A stretch of DNA of 64,000 nucleotides. Source: Actinomadura graeca. Its GTDB lineage: Bacteria; Actinomycetota; Actinomycetes; Streptosporangiales; Streptosporangiaceae. The notes below the pieces were generated by a model. The model was not told where the DNA came from, searched no databases, and was given only the letters and a program-made list of their open reading frames with translations. Made by a program: the position numbers and the translations under genes. Below, one piece after another: positions 25,036 through 35,200 of this stretch; within the stretch, counting starts at the first letter, position 1, and the number at the start of each line of letters is the position of its first letter. The DNA is taken from positions 8,719,501 through 8,783,500 of the forward strand of contig NZ_CP059572.1 in the NCBI RefSeq assembly GCF_019175365.1. The letters are read 5' to 3'.

Positions 25036-28000
25036 ATGGCGGGTATTTCCATCGCGGTCGTGGGATTGTCGTGCAGGCTGCCGGGCGCCGCGGATCCCGA
25101 CGCGTTCTGGCGGCTGCTCGGCGAGGGCCGCGACGCGATCGGGCCGATGCCGTCCGACCGGCGGCGCGCGGGCCGCTCAGGGCCGCCCCCGCGGGGCGGG
25201 TTCCTCGACTCGGTCGACACGTTCGACGCCGCGTTCTTCGGCATCACCCCGCGCGAGGCGGCCGCCATGGACCCGCAGCAGCGCCTCATGCTGGAACTGG
25301 CCTGGGAGGCGCTGGAGGACGCCGGGATCCGCCCGGACGCGCTCGCCGGGAGCCGGACGGGCGTCTTCGCCGCCGCGATCTGGGACGAGTACGCCTCGAT
25401 CCTGCTCCGGAACGGCACGGCCGCCGGGAACCGGTACGCGATGACCGGCGTGCACCGCAGCATCATCGCCAACCGCGTCTCCTACACCCTCGGGCTGCGC
25501 GGGCCCAGCCTGACGGTGGACACGGCGCAGTCGTCGTCGCTGGTGGCCGTGCACACCGCATGCGAGAGCCTGCGGCGCGGGGAGTGCGACGCGGCCCTCG
25601 CCGGCGGGGTCAACCTGATCCTGGGCGAGGACAGCATGGACGCCGCGGCCGCCCAGTTCGGCGGCCTGTCCCCGGACGGGCGCTGCCACACCTTCGACGC
25701 CCGGGCCAACGGGTTCGTCCGCGGCGAGGGCGGCGGCGCGGTGCTGCTCAAACGCCTGGACACCGCCCTCCGCGACGGCGACCGGGTGTACTGCGTGATC
25801 CGCGGCGGCGCCGTCAACAACGACGGCGCGACCGACGGGCTGACCGCCCCCGGGCGGCGGGCGCAGGAAGAGGTGCTCCGGCTCGCCTACCGGAACGCGG
25901 GCGTGCCGCCAGCCGAGGTGCAGTACGTCGAACTGCACGGCACCGGGACGCCGGTCGGCGACCCCGTGGAGGCGGCGGCGCTCGGCGAGGTGCTGGGCAG
26001 GCCCGGCCCAGGCTCGGACCCCACGCGCGTCGGGTCCGTCAAGACCAACGTCGGGCATCTGGAGGGCGCGGCGGGGATCACCGGCCTCCTCAAGGTGATC
26101 CTCAGCATGGCGCACCGGCGCCTCCCGCCGAGTCTCAACTTCACCACACCGAACCCGCGCATCCCGCTAGGGCGACTGGGGCTGCGGGTGCAGCGGGAGA
26201 CGACCGGCTGGCCGGATCCGGGACGTCCCCTCGTCGCCGGGGTCAGCGCCTTCGGGATGGGCGGCACGAACTGCCACCTCGTCCTCACCGAGGCGCCCGC
26301 ACAGGTGCCACCCGAAGCGTCGCCGGACGCGCCGCCGATCGTCCCGTGGACCATCTCGGGGGCGACCCCGGACGCCCTGCGCGCCCAGGCAGGACGGCTC
26401 CACGCGCACGTGACGGCGGACCCGGACGCCGACCTCGCGGACGTCGGGCACGCGCTGGCCACGACCCGCACTGCGCACGCCCACCGCGCGGTCGTCCTGG
26501 GAGGCGGCCGCGCGACCCTGCTCGGCCGGCTGGACGCGGTCGCGCGGGACGACGAGGAGCCCGGGGTGATCCGGGGCGAGGCGACCGGCGGCGGCGTCGC
26601 CGTCCTCTTCAGCGGCCAGGGGAGCCAGCGCCCGGGAATGGGACGCGAACTGCACGCCGCCTACCCCGCCTTCGCCGACGCCCTCGACGAGGCGTGCGCC
26701 GCGCTCGACCCCCACCTGGACCGGCCGCTGCGCCCGATGATGTTCGCCGTGCCGTCGGACCACACCGCGCCGTCGGACCGCACCGCGCCGCTGGACCAGA
26801 CGGCGTACACCCAGCCCGCGCTGTTCGCGATCGAGGTGGCCCTGTACCGGCTGGCCGAGCGGTGGGGCCTGCGCCCCGGCCACCTGATGGGCCATTCGGT
26901 GGGCGAGATCGCCGCCGTCCACGTCTCCGGGGCCCTCGGCCTCTCGGACGCCGCCACGCTGGCCGCCGCGCGGGGCCGCCTCATGCAGGCGGTCACCGCC
27001 GCCGGTGCGATGGCCGCCTGGCAGGCCACCGAGGAGGAGGCCGCCGAGGCCGTCGCGGGCACGGGCGGGCGGGTCGGGATCGCCGCGGTCAACGGGCCCT
27101 CCGCGGTGGTGGTGTCCGGTGACCGCGACGCCGTCCGCGAGGCGACCCGCGCCTGGCGGGACGGCGGGCGGCGGACCAGGCTGCTGCGCACCAGCCACGC
27201 GTTCCACTCGCCGCACATGGACGGCGTGCTCGACGCGCTGAGGGACGTCGCCGCCGGGCTCCCCTTCGCCGCGCCGCGGATCCCCGTCATCTCCAACGTG
27301 ACCGGCCGGCCGCTGACCGCCGGGGAACTCGCCGACCCCGGCTACTGGGCCGAGCACGCCCGCAGGGCCGTGCGGTTCATGGACGGCGTGCGGTGGATGC
27401 GCGGGGAGGGCGTCTCCACGTTCGTCGAGCTGGGGCCCGACGCCGTCCTGACCGCCATGGCCCGCGAGTGCCTCGCGGAGACGCACGACGAGGGCGGCCC
27501 TCGCCCCGCGGTGCTGGCGGTCCTGCGCCGCGACCGTCACGAGGCGGAGACCTTCGTAACCGCCATGGCCGGGGTGCACGTGCGCGGAGCCGCCCTCGGC
27601 TGGGAGCACGCCTTCGGCGCCGGCCCGCGGCGGCGCGTCCCCCTGCCGACCTACGCCTTCCAGCGGCGGCGCCACTGGGCCGGTGAACCGGCGGACGTGG
27701 CCGGCACGGAACCGGCGGCCCCGGAGTCCGCGATCCCCGCCGCGCGGCCGGTGCTGCTTCCCGCCGGGCTCGGTGACGCCGAGCGGCGCCGGGTCCTCGC
27801 CGACACCGTGCGGAAGCAGACGGCCCTCGTCCTCGGCCACGCGGGCGCCGACGCCATCGACCCCGGCACGTCCTTCAAGGCCCTCGGTTTCGACTCGGTC
27901 GCCGCGGCGGAGCTGAGCGAGCGCCTCGGCGCCGCGACCGGCCTGCCCCTGGCCGCCACCCTGACGTTCGACCATCCGACGCCCGCCGCCGTCACCGACC

Positions 28001-31000
28001 ACCTGCGCGCACTGCTCCTCGATGACGATCCGGCGGCACCGCCCGCCCCTCTCGACCGGCCGCGCACCGCTGCCGACGCCGACGAGCCGATCGCCATCGT
28101 CGGGATGGCCTGCCGTTATCCGGGCGGTGTCGCCTCGCCCGAGGACCTGTGGGACCTCGTCAGCGGCGGCATCGACGCGGTGGGGGAGTTCCCGCGCGAC
28201 CGTGGCTGGGACCTGGCGGGCCTGTTCTCCGGCGCCCCCGGCGCGACCGGCACCAGCCACACCCGCGAGGGCGGTTTCCTGTACGACGCCGACCGGTTCG
28301 ATGCGGGGTTCTTCGGGATCAGCCCGCGTGAGGCGCTGGCGATGGATCCGCAGCAGCGGCTGCTGCTGGAGACCGCCTGGGAGGCGTTCGAACGCGCGGG
28401 CATAGGCGCCACGGCCCTGCGGCGCAGCCTGACCGGCGTCTTCGTCGGCGCGACCGCCCAGGACTACGGCCCGCGCCTGCACGAGGCGCCCGACGGCCTC
28501 GACGGCCACCTGCTGACGGGCACGACCCCCAGCGTCGCGGCCGGCCGCGTCGCGTTCACGTTCGGTCTGGAGGGTCCGGCGTTGACGGTGGACACGGCGT
28601 GTTCGTCGTCGCTGGTGGCGATCCATCTGGCGTGCCGGTCGCTGCGGCAGGGCGAGTCCGCACTGGCGCTGGCGGGCGGCGCCACCGTCCTCGCCACCCC
28701 CGGCATGTTCACCGAGTTCTCGCGTCAGGGCGGGTTGGCGGTGGATGGGCGGTGCAAGGCGTTCGCGGCGGGTGCGGATGGGACGGGGTGGTCGGAGGGT
28801 GTGGGTCTGGTGTTGCTGGAGCGGTTGTCGGACGCGCGTCGCAACGGTCGCCGGGTGCTGGCGGTCGTCCGCGGCTCGGCGGTCAACCAGGACGGCGCGT
28901 CGAACGGCCTGTCGGCACCCAACGGCCCCTCGCAGCAGCGCGTGATCGGCCAGGCGCTGGCCGACGCCCGCCTGTCGGCTTCCGACGTGGATGCGGTGGA
29001 GGCGCATGGCACGGGGACGAGGCTGGGTGATCCGATCGAGGCGCAGGCGTTGCTGGCGGCCTATGGACAGGGCCGCGGGGATGGTGGCCCGTTGTGGCTG
29101 GGGTCGGTGAAGTCCAACATCGGGCATGCGCAGGCTGCTGCGGGTGTGGCGGGTGTGATCAAGATGGTGATGGCGATGCGGCACGGCATGCTGCCCGCGT
29201 CGCTGCACATCGATGAGCCGACTCCGCATGTGGACTGGGACGCCGGTGCCGTGCGGTTGCTGACCGAGTCCGTGGAGTGGAGCGGGGAGGGCCGTCCCCG
29301 CCGCGCGGGCGTCTCCTCGTTCGGTATCTCCGGGACGAACGCCCATCTCATCGTCGAGGAAGCCCCGGCGCCATCCGAGAAGCTCCGCCCGGTCGCCGAA
29401 GCGTCCGTGGTGCCGTGGGTGCTCTCGGCGCGCAGCGAACAAGCCCTTCGCGGGCAGGCGCGTGCACTGGCCCAGTACGTGGAGTCCGCCCCCGAGCCGT
29501 CCCCGGAGGAGATCGGGTGGTCGTTGGTGTCGGCGCGTTCGGTGTTTGAGCATCGTGCGGTGGTGGTGGGTGGGTGGGATGTGTTGTGCGGGGGTGTTGC
29601 TGGGTTGGGTGGGGGTGGTGTGGGGGGTTCGGTGGTGTCGGGTCGTGTGCTGGGCGGCGGCAGCGGCAGCGGTGGTGGTGGTGTGGTGTTGGTGTTTGGG
29701 GGTCAGGGTTCGCAGTGGGTGGGGATGGGCGCGGGGTTGCTGGGGTCGTCGGCGGTGTTTGCGGGGCGTGTGGGTGAGTGTGAGCGGGCGTTGGCGCCGT
29801 ACGTGGATTGGTCGTTGTCGGAGGTGTTGCGGGGTGGGGTGAGTGCGGCCGATCTGGGGCGGGTGGATGTGGTGCAGCCGGTGTTGTGGGCGGTGATGGT
29901 GTCGTTGGCTGCGGTGTGGGAGGGGTTCGGGGTGCGGCCTGCGGCGGTGGTGGGTCATAGCCAGGGTGAGATCGCGGCGGCGTGCGTGGCGGGTGCGCTG
30001 ACGTTGGAGGACGCGGCCAGGATCGTCGCGGTGCGGGCGCGGGCGTTGCGGCGGCTGTCAGGGCGCGGGGCGATGGCGTCGCTGGGTGTGAGTGCCGCAG
30101 AGGCCGAGCGGCTGGCGGAGGGTGCCGAGGGCGTGGTGGTGGCGGCGGTGAACGGGCCGTCGTCGACGGTGGTGTCGGGGCCGCCGGATGAGGTGCGGTC
30201 GGTGGTGGCGGCTGTACGTGGCGGGGGCTGGCGGGCGCGGCTGGTGGATGTGGATTATGCCTCGCATGGTCCGCAGGTGGATGAGATCACCGGTGAGCTG
30301 CTGCGGGACCTGGCTGGGGTGGAGCCGGTGGACGGAGGGGTGGCGTTCTTCTCGTCGGTTACCGGTGGCCGTTTTGATCCCGGTGGTTTGGATGCGGGTT
30401 ATTGGGTGAGCAACCTTCGCGAGCCGGTTCGGTTCGCCGAGGCGATCGAGGCTCTGCTGGCCGAGGGGCACCGGGTGTTCATTGAATCCAGCCCACACCC
30501 GGTGCTCACGGTCGGCATGAGCGAGTGCTTCGAGCGGGCCGGGGTGACCGCGGCCGCCGTGCCCACGCTGCGCCGCGACGAGGGTGATCTGACCCGGGTG
30601 GGGTTGTCGCTGGCCGAGGCGTTCGTGGCGGGCGCCGATGTGGACTGGCGGCCCTGGTTCCCCGCCGACCCGCGCCCCGAGACGGTCGATCTTCCCACCT
30701 ACGCCTTCCAACGCCAGCGGTTCTGGCTCACCGGGTCCGATGGCGGCAGTGACATGGGCGCGTCGGGTTTGCGCCCGACCGGGCACCCCCTCCTCCCCGC
30801 GGCGATCGACCTGGCGGACGGCGAGCTGACCCTGACCGGACGGATCTCGGCGGATTCGGGGCCCTGTCTCGCGCACTCGGTGGCGGGCACGTCGCTGGTA
30901 CCCGGGTCTGTGCTGGTGGAATGGGCTCTGCGCGCCGCCGACGAGTGCGGATCCGAAGCGGTCCGGGAGCTGATGTTCCAGGAGCCTCTCGTCCTGCCCG

Positions 31001-32256
31001 GGTCCGGCGCTCTGCTGATCCGCGTCGCCGTGGACACCGCCGGGCCCGGGGACGAGCGTGAGGTGCGGATCCACTCCCGTCCGGCCGGTGAGGACTCAGC
31101 GTGGACCTGCCACGCCGTGGGCGTCCTCGGTCCGCATGCGGAGGACGAGCCGGGCACGCTCGACGGCGCGTGGCCTCCAGCGGGCGCGGAGCCGGTGGAG
31201 TTAGGCGACTTCTACGAGCGCGCCGAGGCGGCGGGGTACGCGTACGGCCCGGCGTCACGGGGGCTCCGGGCGCTGTGGCGGCACGGGGACGACCTGCTGG
31301 CCGAGGTCGCGCTGCCCGGAGACGCGGAGGCCCCTGCGGCGTACGGCATCCACCCGGTGCTGCTGGACGCGGCGCTGCACCCGGCGCTGCTCGACGACCG
31401 GTTCACACCCCCCGACGGGCATGTGTGGGTGCCGTTCACCTGGGCCGGGGTGTCGCTGTGGGCCGGAGAGGCAACGACGGCGCGGGTCCGGCTGTCCATC
31501 CAGGGGGAGGGCGTGCTGGAGGCGGTGATGGCGGACGCGCTGGGCGCTCCGGTCCTGACCGCTGAGTCGGTGGTGCTGCGGCCGGTCCCCGCCGATCGGC
31601 TGCGGGAGGCGGGCACGCGAGCGGCGGATCCGTCACGCGGCGCACGGGACGGTTCCGTCCGGTCGAACGGGTCCACCCGGCGCCGGCGTGCCGGGGGCGG
31701 AGCCGACGGAGGACAGGGGGACTGGGCGGCGGGGCTGGCCGGGCTCGCCCCGGACGAGCGGCGGCGGACGGTCATGGACCTCGTCCGCGGCCACTCCGCC
31801 GCCGTGCTGGGGCACGCCGACGCGGCCGCGATCCGTCCCGACGCGACCTTCAAGGACCTCGGCCTCGGCTCGGTGACGGCGGTGGAGCTGCGCGGCCGGC
31901 TCGCCACGGCCACCGGGCTCCGCCTTCCCACGGCACTGGTCTTCCGGCATCCGACACCGCAGGACGTCGCCGCCGAGCTGCTGCGCCGCCTCGCCCCCGG
32001 CGGCGGGGAGGCGCCCGCGGGGCGGGACGCGGCGGAACCGCTCCTCACCGAGGTGGCGCGGCTGGAGACCGCCCTGGCAGGTGCCGACGTCGGGGACGGC
32101 GAACGCGGCGCGGTGACGGCACGTCTGGAGGAGCTCCTGGCGAAGTGGAAGCAGGCCCCCGGGTCCGAGGACGAGGGCGGCGCGGTGGACCGGCTGCGCG
32201 CGGCCTCCGCCGAGCAGGTCCTCGACTTCATCGACAACGAGCTGGGAGTTTCCTGA
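25036..32256 (+). CDS. Type I PKS gene 1: loading module KSQ-AT-ACP and module 1 KS-AT-DH-ACP
   Basis: A 2406-residue PKS that starts the chain. In the loading KS (about residues 1-420) the active Cys is replaced by Gln165 (DTAQSSS), so it decarboxylates rather than condenses. Its AT (about 520-825) has GHSVGE and HAFHS, the malonyl type, giving an acetate starter. ACP Ser is at about 954. Module 1 has KS (Cys1189), AT with GHSQGE and YASH (methylmalonyl, Tyr1741), DH with [10 protein letters not shown] (His1947) and DAALH, then an ACP (Ser2279). No KR or ER lies between DH and ACP, so the DH has no hydroxyl substrate in cis. The C-terminus is a docking segment ending [10 protein letters not shown] chose ATG 25036 (GGAG before it); ATG 25021 is the alternative. 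One rare TTA codon lies at 31201. Confidence 0.9.
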   Translation: MAGISIAVVGLSCRLPGAADPDAFWRLLGEGRDAIGPMPSDRRRAGRSGPPPRGGFLDSVDTFDAAFFGITPREAAAMDPQQRLMLELAWEALEDAGIRPDALAGSRTGVFAAAIWDEYASILLRNGTAAGNRYAMTGVHRSIIANRVSYTLGLRGPSLTVDTAQSSSLVAVHTACESLRRGECDAALAGGVNLILGEDSMDAAAAQFGGLSPDGRCHTFDARANGFVRGEGGGAVLLKRLDTALRDGDRVYCVIRGGAVNNDGATDGLTAPGRRAQEEVLRLAYRNAGVPPAEVQYVELHGTGTPVGDPVEAAALGEVLGRPGPGSDPTRVGSVKTNVGHLEGAAGITGLLKVILSMAHRRLPPSLNFTTPNPRIPLGRLGLRVQRETTGWPDPGRPLVAGVSAFGMGGTNCHLVLTEAPAQVPPEASPDAPPIVPWTISGATPDALRAQAGRLHAHVTADPDADLADVGHALATTRTAHAHRAVVLGGGRATLLGRLDAVARDDEEPGVIRGEATGGGVAVLFSGQGSQRPGMGRELHAAYPAFADALDEACAALDPHLDRPLRPMMFAVPSDHTAPSDRTAPLDQTAYTQPALFAIEVALYRLAERWGLRPGHLMGHSVGEIAAVHVSGALGLSDAATLAAARGRLMQAVTAAGAMAAWQATEEEAAEAVAGTGGRVGIAAVNGPSAVVVSGDRDAVREATRAWRDGGRRTRLLRTSHAFHSPHMDGVLDALRDVAAGLPFAAPRIPVISNVTGRPLTAGELADPGYWAEHARRAVRFMDGVRWMRGEGVSTFVELGPDAVLTAMARECLAETHDEGGPRPAVLAVLRRDRHEAETFVTAMAGVHVRGAALGWEHAFGAGPRRRVPLPTYAFQRRRHWAGEPADVAGTEPAAPESAIPAARPVLLPAGLGDAERRRVLADTVRKQTALVLGHAGADAIDPGTSFKALGFDSVAAAELSERLGAATGLPLAATLTFDHPTPAAVTDHLRALLLDDDPAAPPAPLDRPRTAADADEPIAIVGMACRYPGGVASPEDLWDLVSGGIDAVGEFPRDRGWDLAGLFSGAPGATGTSHTREGGFLYDADRFDAGFFGISPREALAMDPQQRLLLETAWEAFERAGIGATALRRSLTGVFVGATAQDYGPRLHEAPDGLDGHLLTGTTPSVAAGRVAFTFGLEGPALTVDTACSSSLVAIHLACRSLRQGESALALAGGATVLATPGMFTEFSRQGGLAVDGRCKAFAAGADGTGWSEGVGLVLLERLSDARRNGRRVLAVVRGSAVNQDGASNGLSAPNGPSQQRVIGQALADARLSASDVDAVEAHGTGTRLGDPIEAQALLAAYGQGRGDGGPLWLGSVKSNIGHAQAAAGVAGVIKMVMAMRHGMLPASLHIDEPTPHVDWDAGAVRLLTESVEWSGEGRPRRAGVSSFGISGTNAHLIVEEAPAPSEKLRPVAEASVVPWVLSARSEQALRGQARALAQYVESAPEPSPEEIGWSLVSARSVFEHRAVVVGGWDVLCGGVAGLGGGGVGGSVVSGRVLGGGSGSGGGGVVLVFGGQGSQWVGMGAGLLGSSAVFAGRVGECERALAPYVDWSLSEVLRGGVSAADLGRVDVVQPVLWAVMVSLAAVWEGFGVRPAAVVGHSQGEIAAACVAGALTLEDAARIVAVRARALRRLSGRGAMASLGVSAAEAERLAEGAEGVVVAAVNGPSSTVVSGPPDEVRSVVAAVRGGGWRARLVDVDYASHGPQVDEITGELLRDLAGVEPVDGGVAFFSSVTGGRFDPGGLDAGYWVSNLREPVRFAEAIEALLAEGHRVFIESSPHPVLTVGMSECFERAGVTAAAVPTLRRDEGDLTRVGLSLAEAFVAGADVDWRPWFPADPRPETVDLPTYAFQRQRFWLTGSDGGSDMGASGLRPTGHPLLPAAIDLADGELTLTGRISADSGPCLAHSVAGTSLVPGSVLVEWALRAADECGSEAVRELMFQEPLVLPGSGALLIRVAVDTAGPGDEREVRIHSRPAGEDSAWTCHAVGVLGPHAEDEPGTLDGAWPPAGAEPVELGDFYERAEAAGYAYGPASRGLRALWRHGDDLLAEVALPGDAEAPAAYGIHPVLLDAALHPALLDDRFTPPDGHVWVPFTWAGVSLWAGEATTARVRLSIQGEGVLEAVMADALGAPVLTAESVVLRPVPADRLREAGTRAADPSRGARDGSVRSNGSTRRRRAGGGADGGQGDWAAGLAGLAPDERRRTVMDLVRGHSAAVLGHADAAAIRPDATFKDLGLGSVTAVELRGRLATATGLRLPTALVFRHPTPQDVAAELLRRLAPGGGEAPAGRDAAEPLLTEVARLETALAGADVGDGERGAVTARLEELLAKWKQAPGSEDEGGAVDRLRAASAEQVLDFIDNELGVS
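26752..26805 (+). repeat. Three 18-bp tandem units inside the loading AT
   Basis: Units at 26752, 26770 and 26788, each coding P-S/L-D-x-T-A. Units 1 and 2 differ at one base and unit 3 is more diverged. They sit at the place where ATs normally have a single LDxTxYTQPA lead-in, so the enzyme carries about 12 extra residues. Confidence 0.85.
28565..29260 (+). repeat. KS-coding block shared by modules 1, 4 and 6
   Basis: Stretches of this KS sequence recur almost base for base at about 44460-45130 (module 4) and about 56300-56985 (module 6). Examples are GGTCCGGCGTTGACGGTGGA in modules 1 and 4, and the region coding [19 protein letters not shown] in all three. Inside the blocks codons ending in T or TTG are common, unlike the flanking C/G-ending codons. 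This indicates recent copying between modules. Confidence 0.75.
29515..30716 (+). repeat. Methylmalonyl-AT block of module 1, near-identical to module 4 (45420-46655)
   Basis: About 1.2 kb covering the KS-AT linker and the AT reappears at 45420-46655. Long runs are identical, interrupted by a different Gly/Ala linker, a diverged patch around 29990-30130 versus 45910-46085, and a short patch near 30310-30345. Codon style (GGT, GTG, TTG) differs from the flanks. Confidence 0.85.
31201..31203 (+). promoter_or_regulatory. In-frame TTA leucine codon in PKS gene 1 (possible bldA control)
   Basis: The codon reads Leu in the DH segment V-E-L-G-D-F-Y-E-R of module 1. TTA is extremely rare in this GC-rich context, and it is the only one I noticed in the + strand PKS genes. 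In streptomycetes TTA codons depend on the bldA tRNA, delaying expression to late growth. Whether this host uses such control is unknown. Confidence 0.55.
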
Positions 32257-32269
32257 AGGGGAATGCGCC

Positions 32270-35200
32270 ATGGCGAATGAAGAGAAGCTGGTCGACTACC
32301 TCAAGCGCACCGCCGCCGACCTGCACGAGACGCGCCGGCGCCTGCGCGAGGCGGAGGAGCGGCACGCCGAGCCGGTGGCCGTGGTCGGCATCGCCTGCCG
32401 TTTCCCCGGCGGGGTCGGCTCGCCCGAGGCGCTGTGGCGGCTGGTGGCCGCCGGCGGCGACGCCATCACCGGGTTCCCCGCCGACCGCGGCTGGGACCTG
32501 GACGCCCTCTACCACCCGGACCCCGCGCAGCCGTGGACCAGCTACGTCCGCGAGGGCGGCTTCGTGACCGACGCGGACAAGTTCGACGCCGGGTTCTTCG
32601 GGATCAGCCCGCGCGAGGCGCTCGCCATGGACCCCCAGCAGCGGCAGATGCTGGAGGTGTCCTGGGAGCTGTTCGAGAGGGCCGGGATCGACCCGGTCAC
32701 GCTGAAGGGCAGCCGGACCGGCGTGTACGCGGGCGTGTCCAGCGAGGACTACATGTCGGGGCTGCCGCGCGTCCCCGAGGGTTTCGAGGGGCACGCCACC
32801 ACCGGCAACCTCGCCAGCGTCGTGTCGGGCCGCGTGGCGTACACGTTCGGCCTGGAGGGGCCGGCGGTGACGGTGGACACCGCCTGCTCGGCGTCGCTCG
32901 TGGCCGTCCACCTGGCGTCGCAGGCGCTGCGGCAGGACGACTGCTCGCTGGCGGTCGCGGGCGGGGTGCTGATCCTGTCCTCCCCGCTCATGTTCACCGA
33001 GTTCTCCCGTCAGCGCGGCCTGGCCCCCGACGGCCGCTGCAAGCCGTTCGCGGCGGCGGCGGACGGCACCGGCTTCTCCGAGGGCGTCGGGCTGCTGCTG
33101 CTGGAACGGCTGTCGGACGCGCGCCGCAAGGGCCGCCGCGTCCTGGCGCTGATCCGCGGCTCGGCGATCAACCAGGACGGCGCCAGCAACGGCCTGACCG
33201 CCCCCAACGACGCCGCGCAGGAGAGCGTGATCCGCCGCGCGCTGGCCAACGCCCGGCTCGCGGCGGCCGAGGTGGACGCGGTGGAGGCGCACGGCACCGG
33301 CACCCGGCTGGGCGACCCGATCGAGGCGCAGGCGCTGCTGGCGACCTACGGGCGGGACCGCCCGGCGGACCGGCCGCTGCGGCTGGGCTCGGTCAAGTCC
33401 AGCATCGGGCACACCCACGCGACCGCGGGGGTGGCCGGCCTCATCAGCATGATCATGGCGATGCGGCACGAGACGCTGCCCGCCACCCTGCACATCGACG
33501 AGCCGACCCCGCACGTGGACTGGTCCACGGGCTCCGTCCGGCTGCTCACCGAGGCCGTCCCCTGGCCGCGCGGCGACCGCCCGCGCCGCGCCGGGGTGTC
33601 GTCGTTCGGCATCTCGGGCACGAACGCGCACCTGATCGTGGAGGAGGCCCCCGCGGACCCGGACGCCGCCGCGGGCGCGGGCTCCGCGCAGGCCGGAGCG
33701 GGGCGGGCGGTGACACCGTGGGTGGTGACGGCCCGCGGCGCCGAGGCGCTGCGTGCCCAGGCCGCGCGGCTCGGCGGGTTCCTCGCGGACGGGCCGCCCG
33801 GCACGGACACCGAGGTGGGGTGGTCGCTGGCGACGACCCGCTCGGTGTTCGGGCACCGCGCCGTGATCGTGGGCGGCGGGGCGGAGGAGCTGAGGGCGGG
33901 CCTGGACGCGGTGGCGTCCGGCGGCCCGCACCCGGCGGTGGTGTCGGGCGAGGCGCGCCCGGCGGAGGCGGGGCCGGTGCTGGTGTTCCCCGGCCAGGGG
34001 TCGCAGTGGCCGGCCATGGGCGCGCGGCTGCTGGAGGAGTCGCCGGTGTTCGCCGGGCGGATCGCCGACTGTGAGCGGGCCCTGGCACCGCACGTCGACT
34101 GGTCCCTGGAAGCGGTCCTGCGCGGCGGCGGTGAGGAACTCGCCCGTGTGGACGTGGTGCAACCGGCGTTGTGGGCGGTGATGGTGTCGCTCGCCGCCGT
34201 CTGGGCCGGGCACGGCGTCGAGCCCGCCGCGGTCGTCGGCCACAGCCAGGGCGAGATCGCCGCGGCCTGCGTCGCCGGGGCGCTGTCGGTCGAGGACGCC
34301 GCCGCGATCGTCGCCGTGCGGAGCCGCGCACTGCGGCGGCTCTCCGGCGGCGGCGCGATGGCGTCCCTGGGGATCTCCGAAGAGGAGGCCCGGCACCTGC
34401 TGGACGGGTCGGGGGACGTGGTCGTCGCGGCGGTGAACGGCCCCTCGTCCACCGTGGTCTCCGGGCCGCCCGGCCGGGTCGCCGCCGTCGTGGCCGCCGT
34501 CCGGGAGCGGGGCGGGCGGGCGCGGACCGTCGACGTCGACTACGCCTCCCACGGCCCGCAGGTCGACCGGATCACCGGCGGGCTGACCGAGGCCCTCGCC
34601 GGGATCGCGCCGGCCGGCGGCGGGACGGCGTTCTACTCCACCGTCACCGGCACCCGGATCGACGCCGCCGACCTGGACACCGGCTACTGGGTGGCGAACC
34701 TGCGGCGCCCGGTCAGGTTCGCCGACGCGATCGGCGCCCTCCTCGGCGCGGGCCACCGCGTCTTCATCGAGGCCAGCCCGCATCCGGTGCTGACGGTCGG
34801 GATGGAGGAGTGCTTCGACCAGGCGGGGGTCCCGGCCGCCGCCGTCCCGACCCTGCGCCGGGACGAGGGCGGCCTCACCCGGATCGCGCTCTCGCTCGGC
34901 GAGGCGTTCGCCGCTGGCGCCTCGGTGGACTGGGCCTCGTGGTTCCCGTCCGACCCGGCGCCCCGGACCGTCGATCTGCCCACCTACGCGTTCCAGCGGG
35001 AGCGGTACTGGCTGGCCGACCGGGGCCCGGGGCAGACGGGCACGGGCTCGGGGCATCCGCTGCTGCCGGCCTCCGTGGCGATGGCCGACGGCGGCCGCAT
35101 GCTGACCGGCCGCCTCGGTGCCGCCGACGCCCCCTGGACGGCGCAGCACGTCGTCGCGGGGACGGCCCTGCTGCCCGGCGCCGCCCTCGCGGAATGGGTC

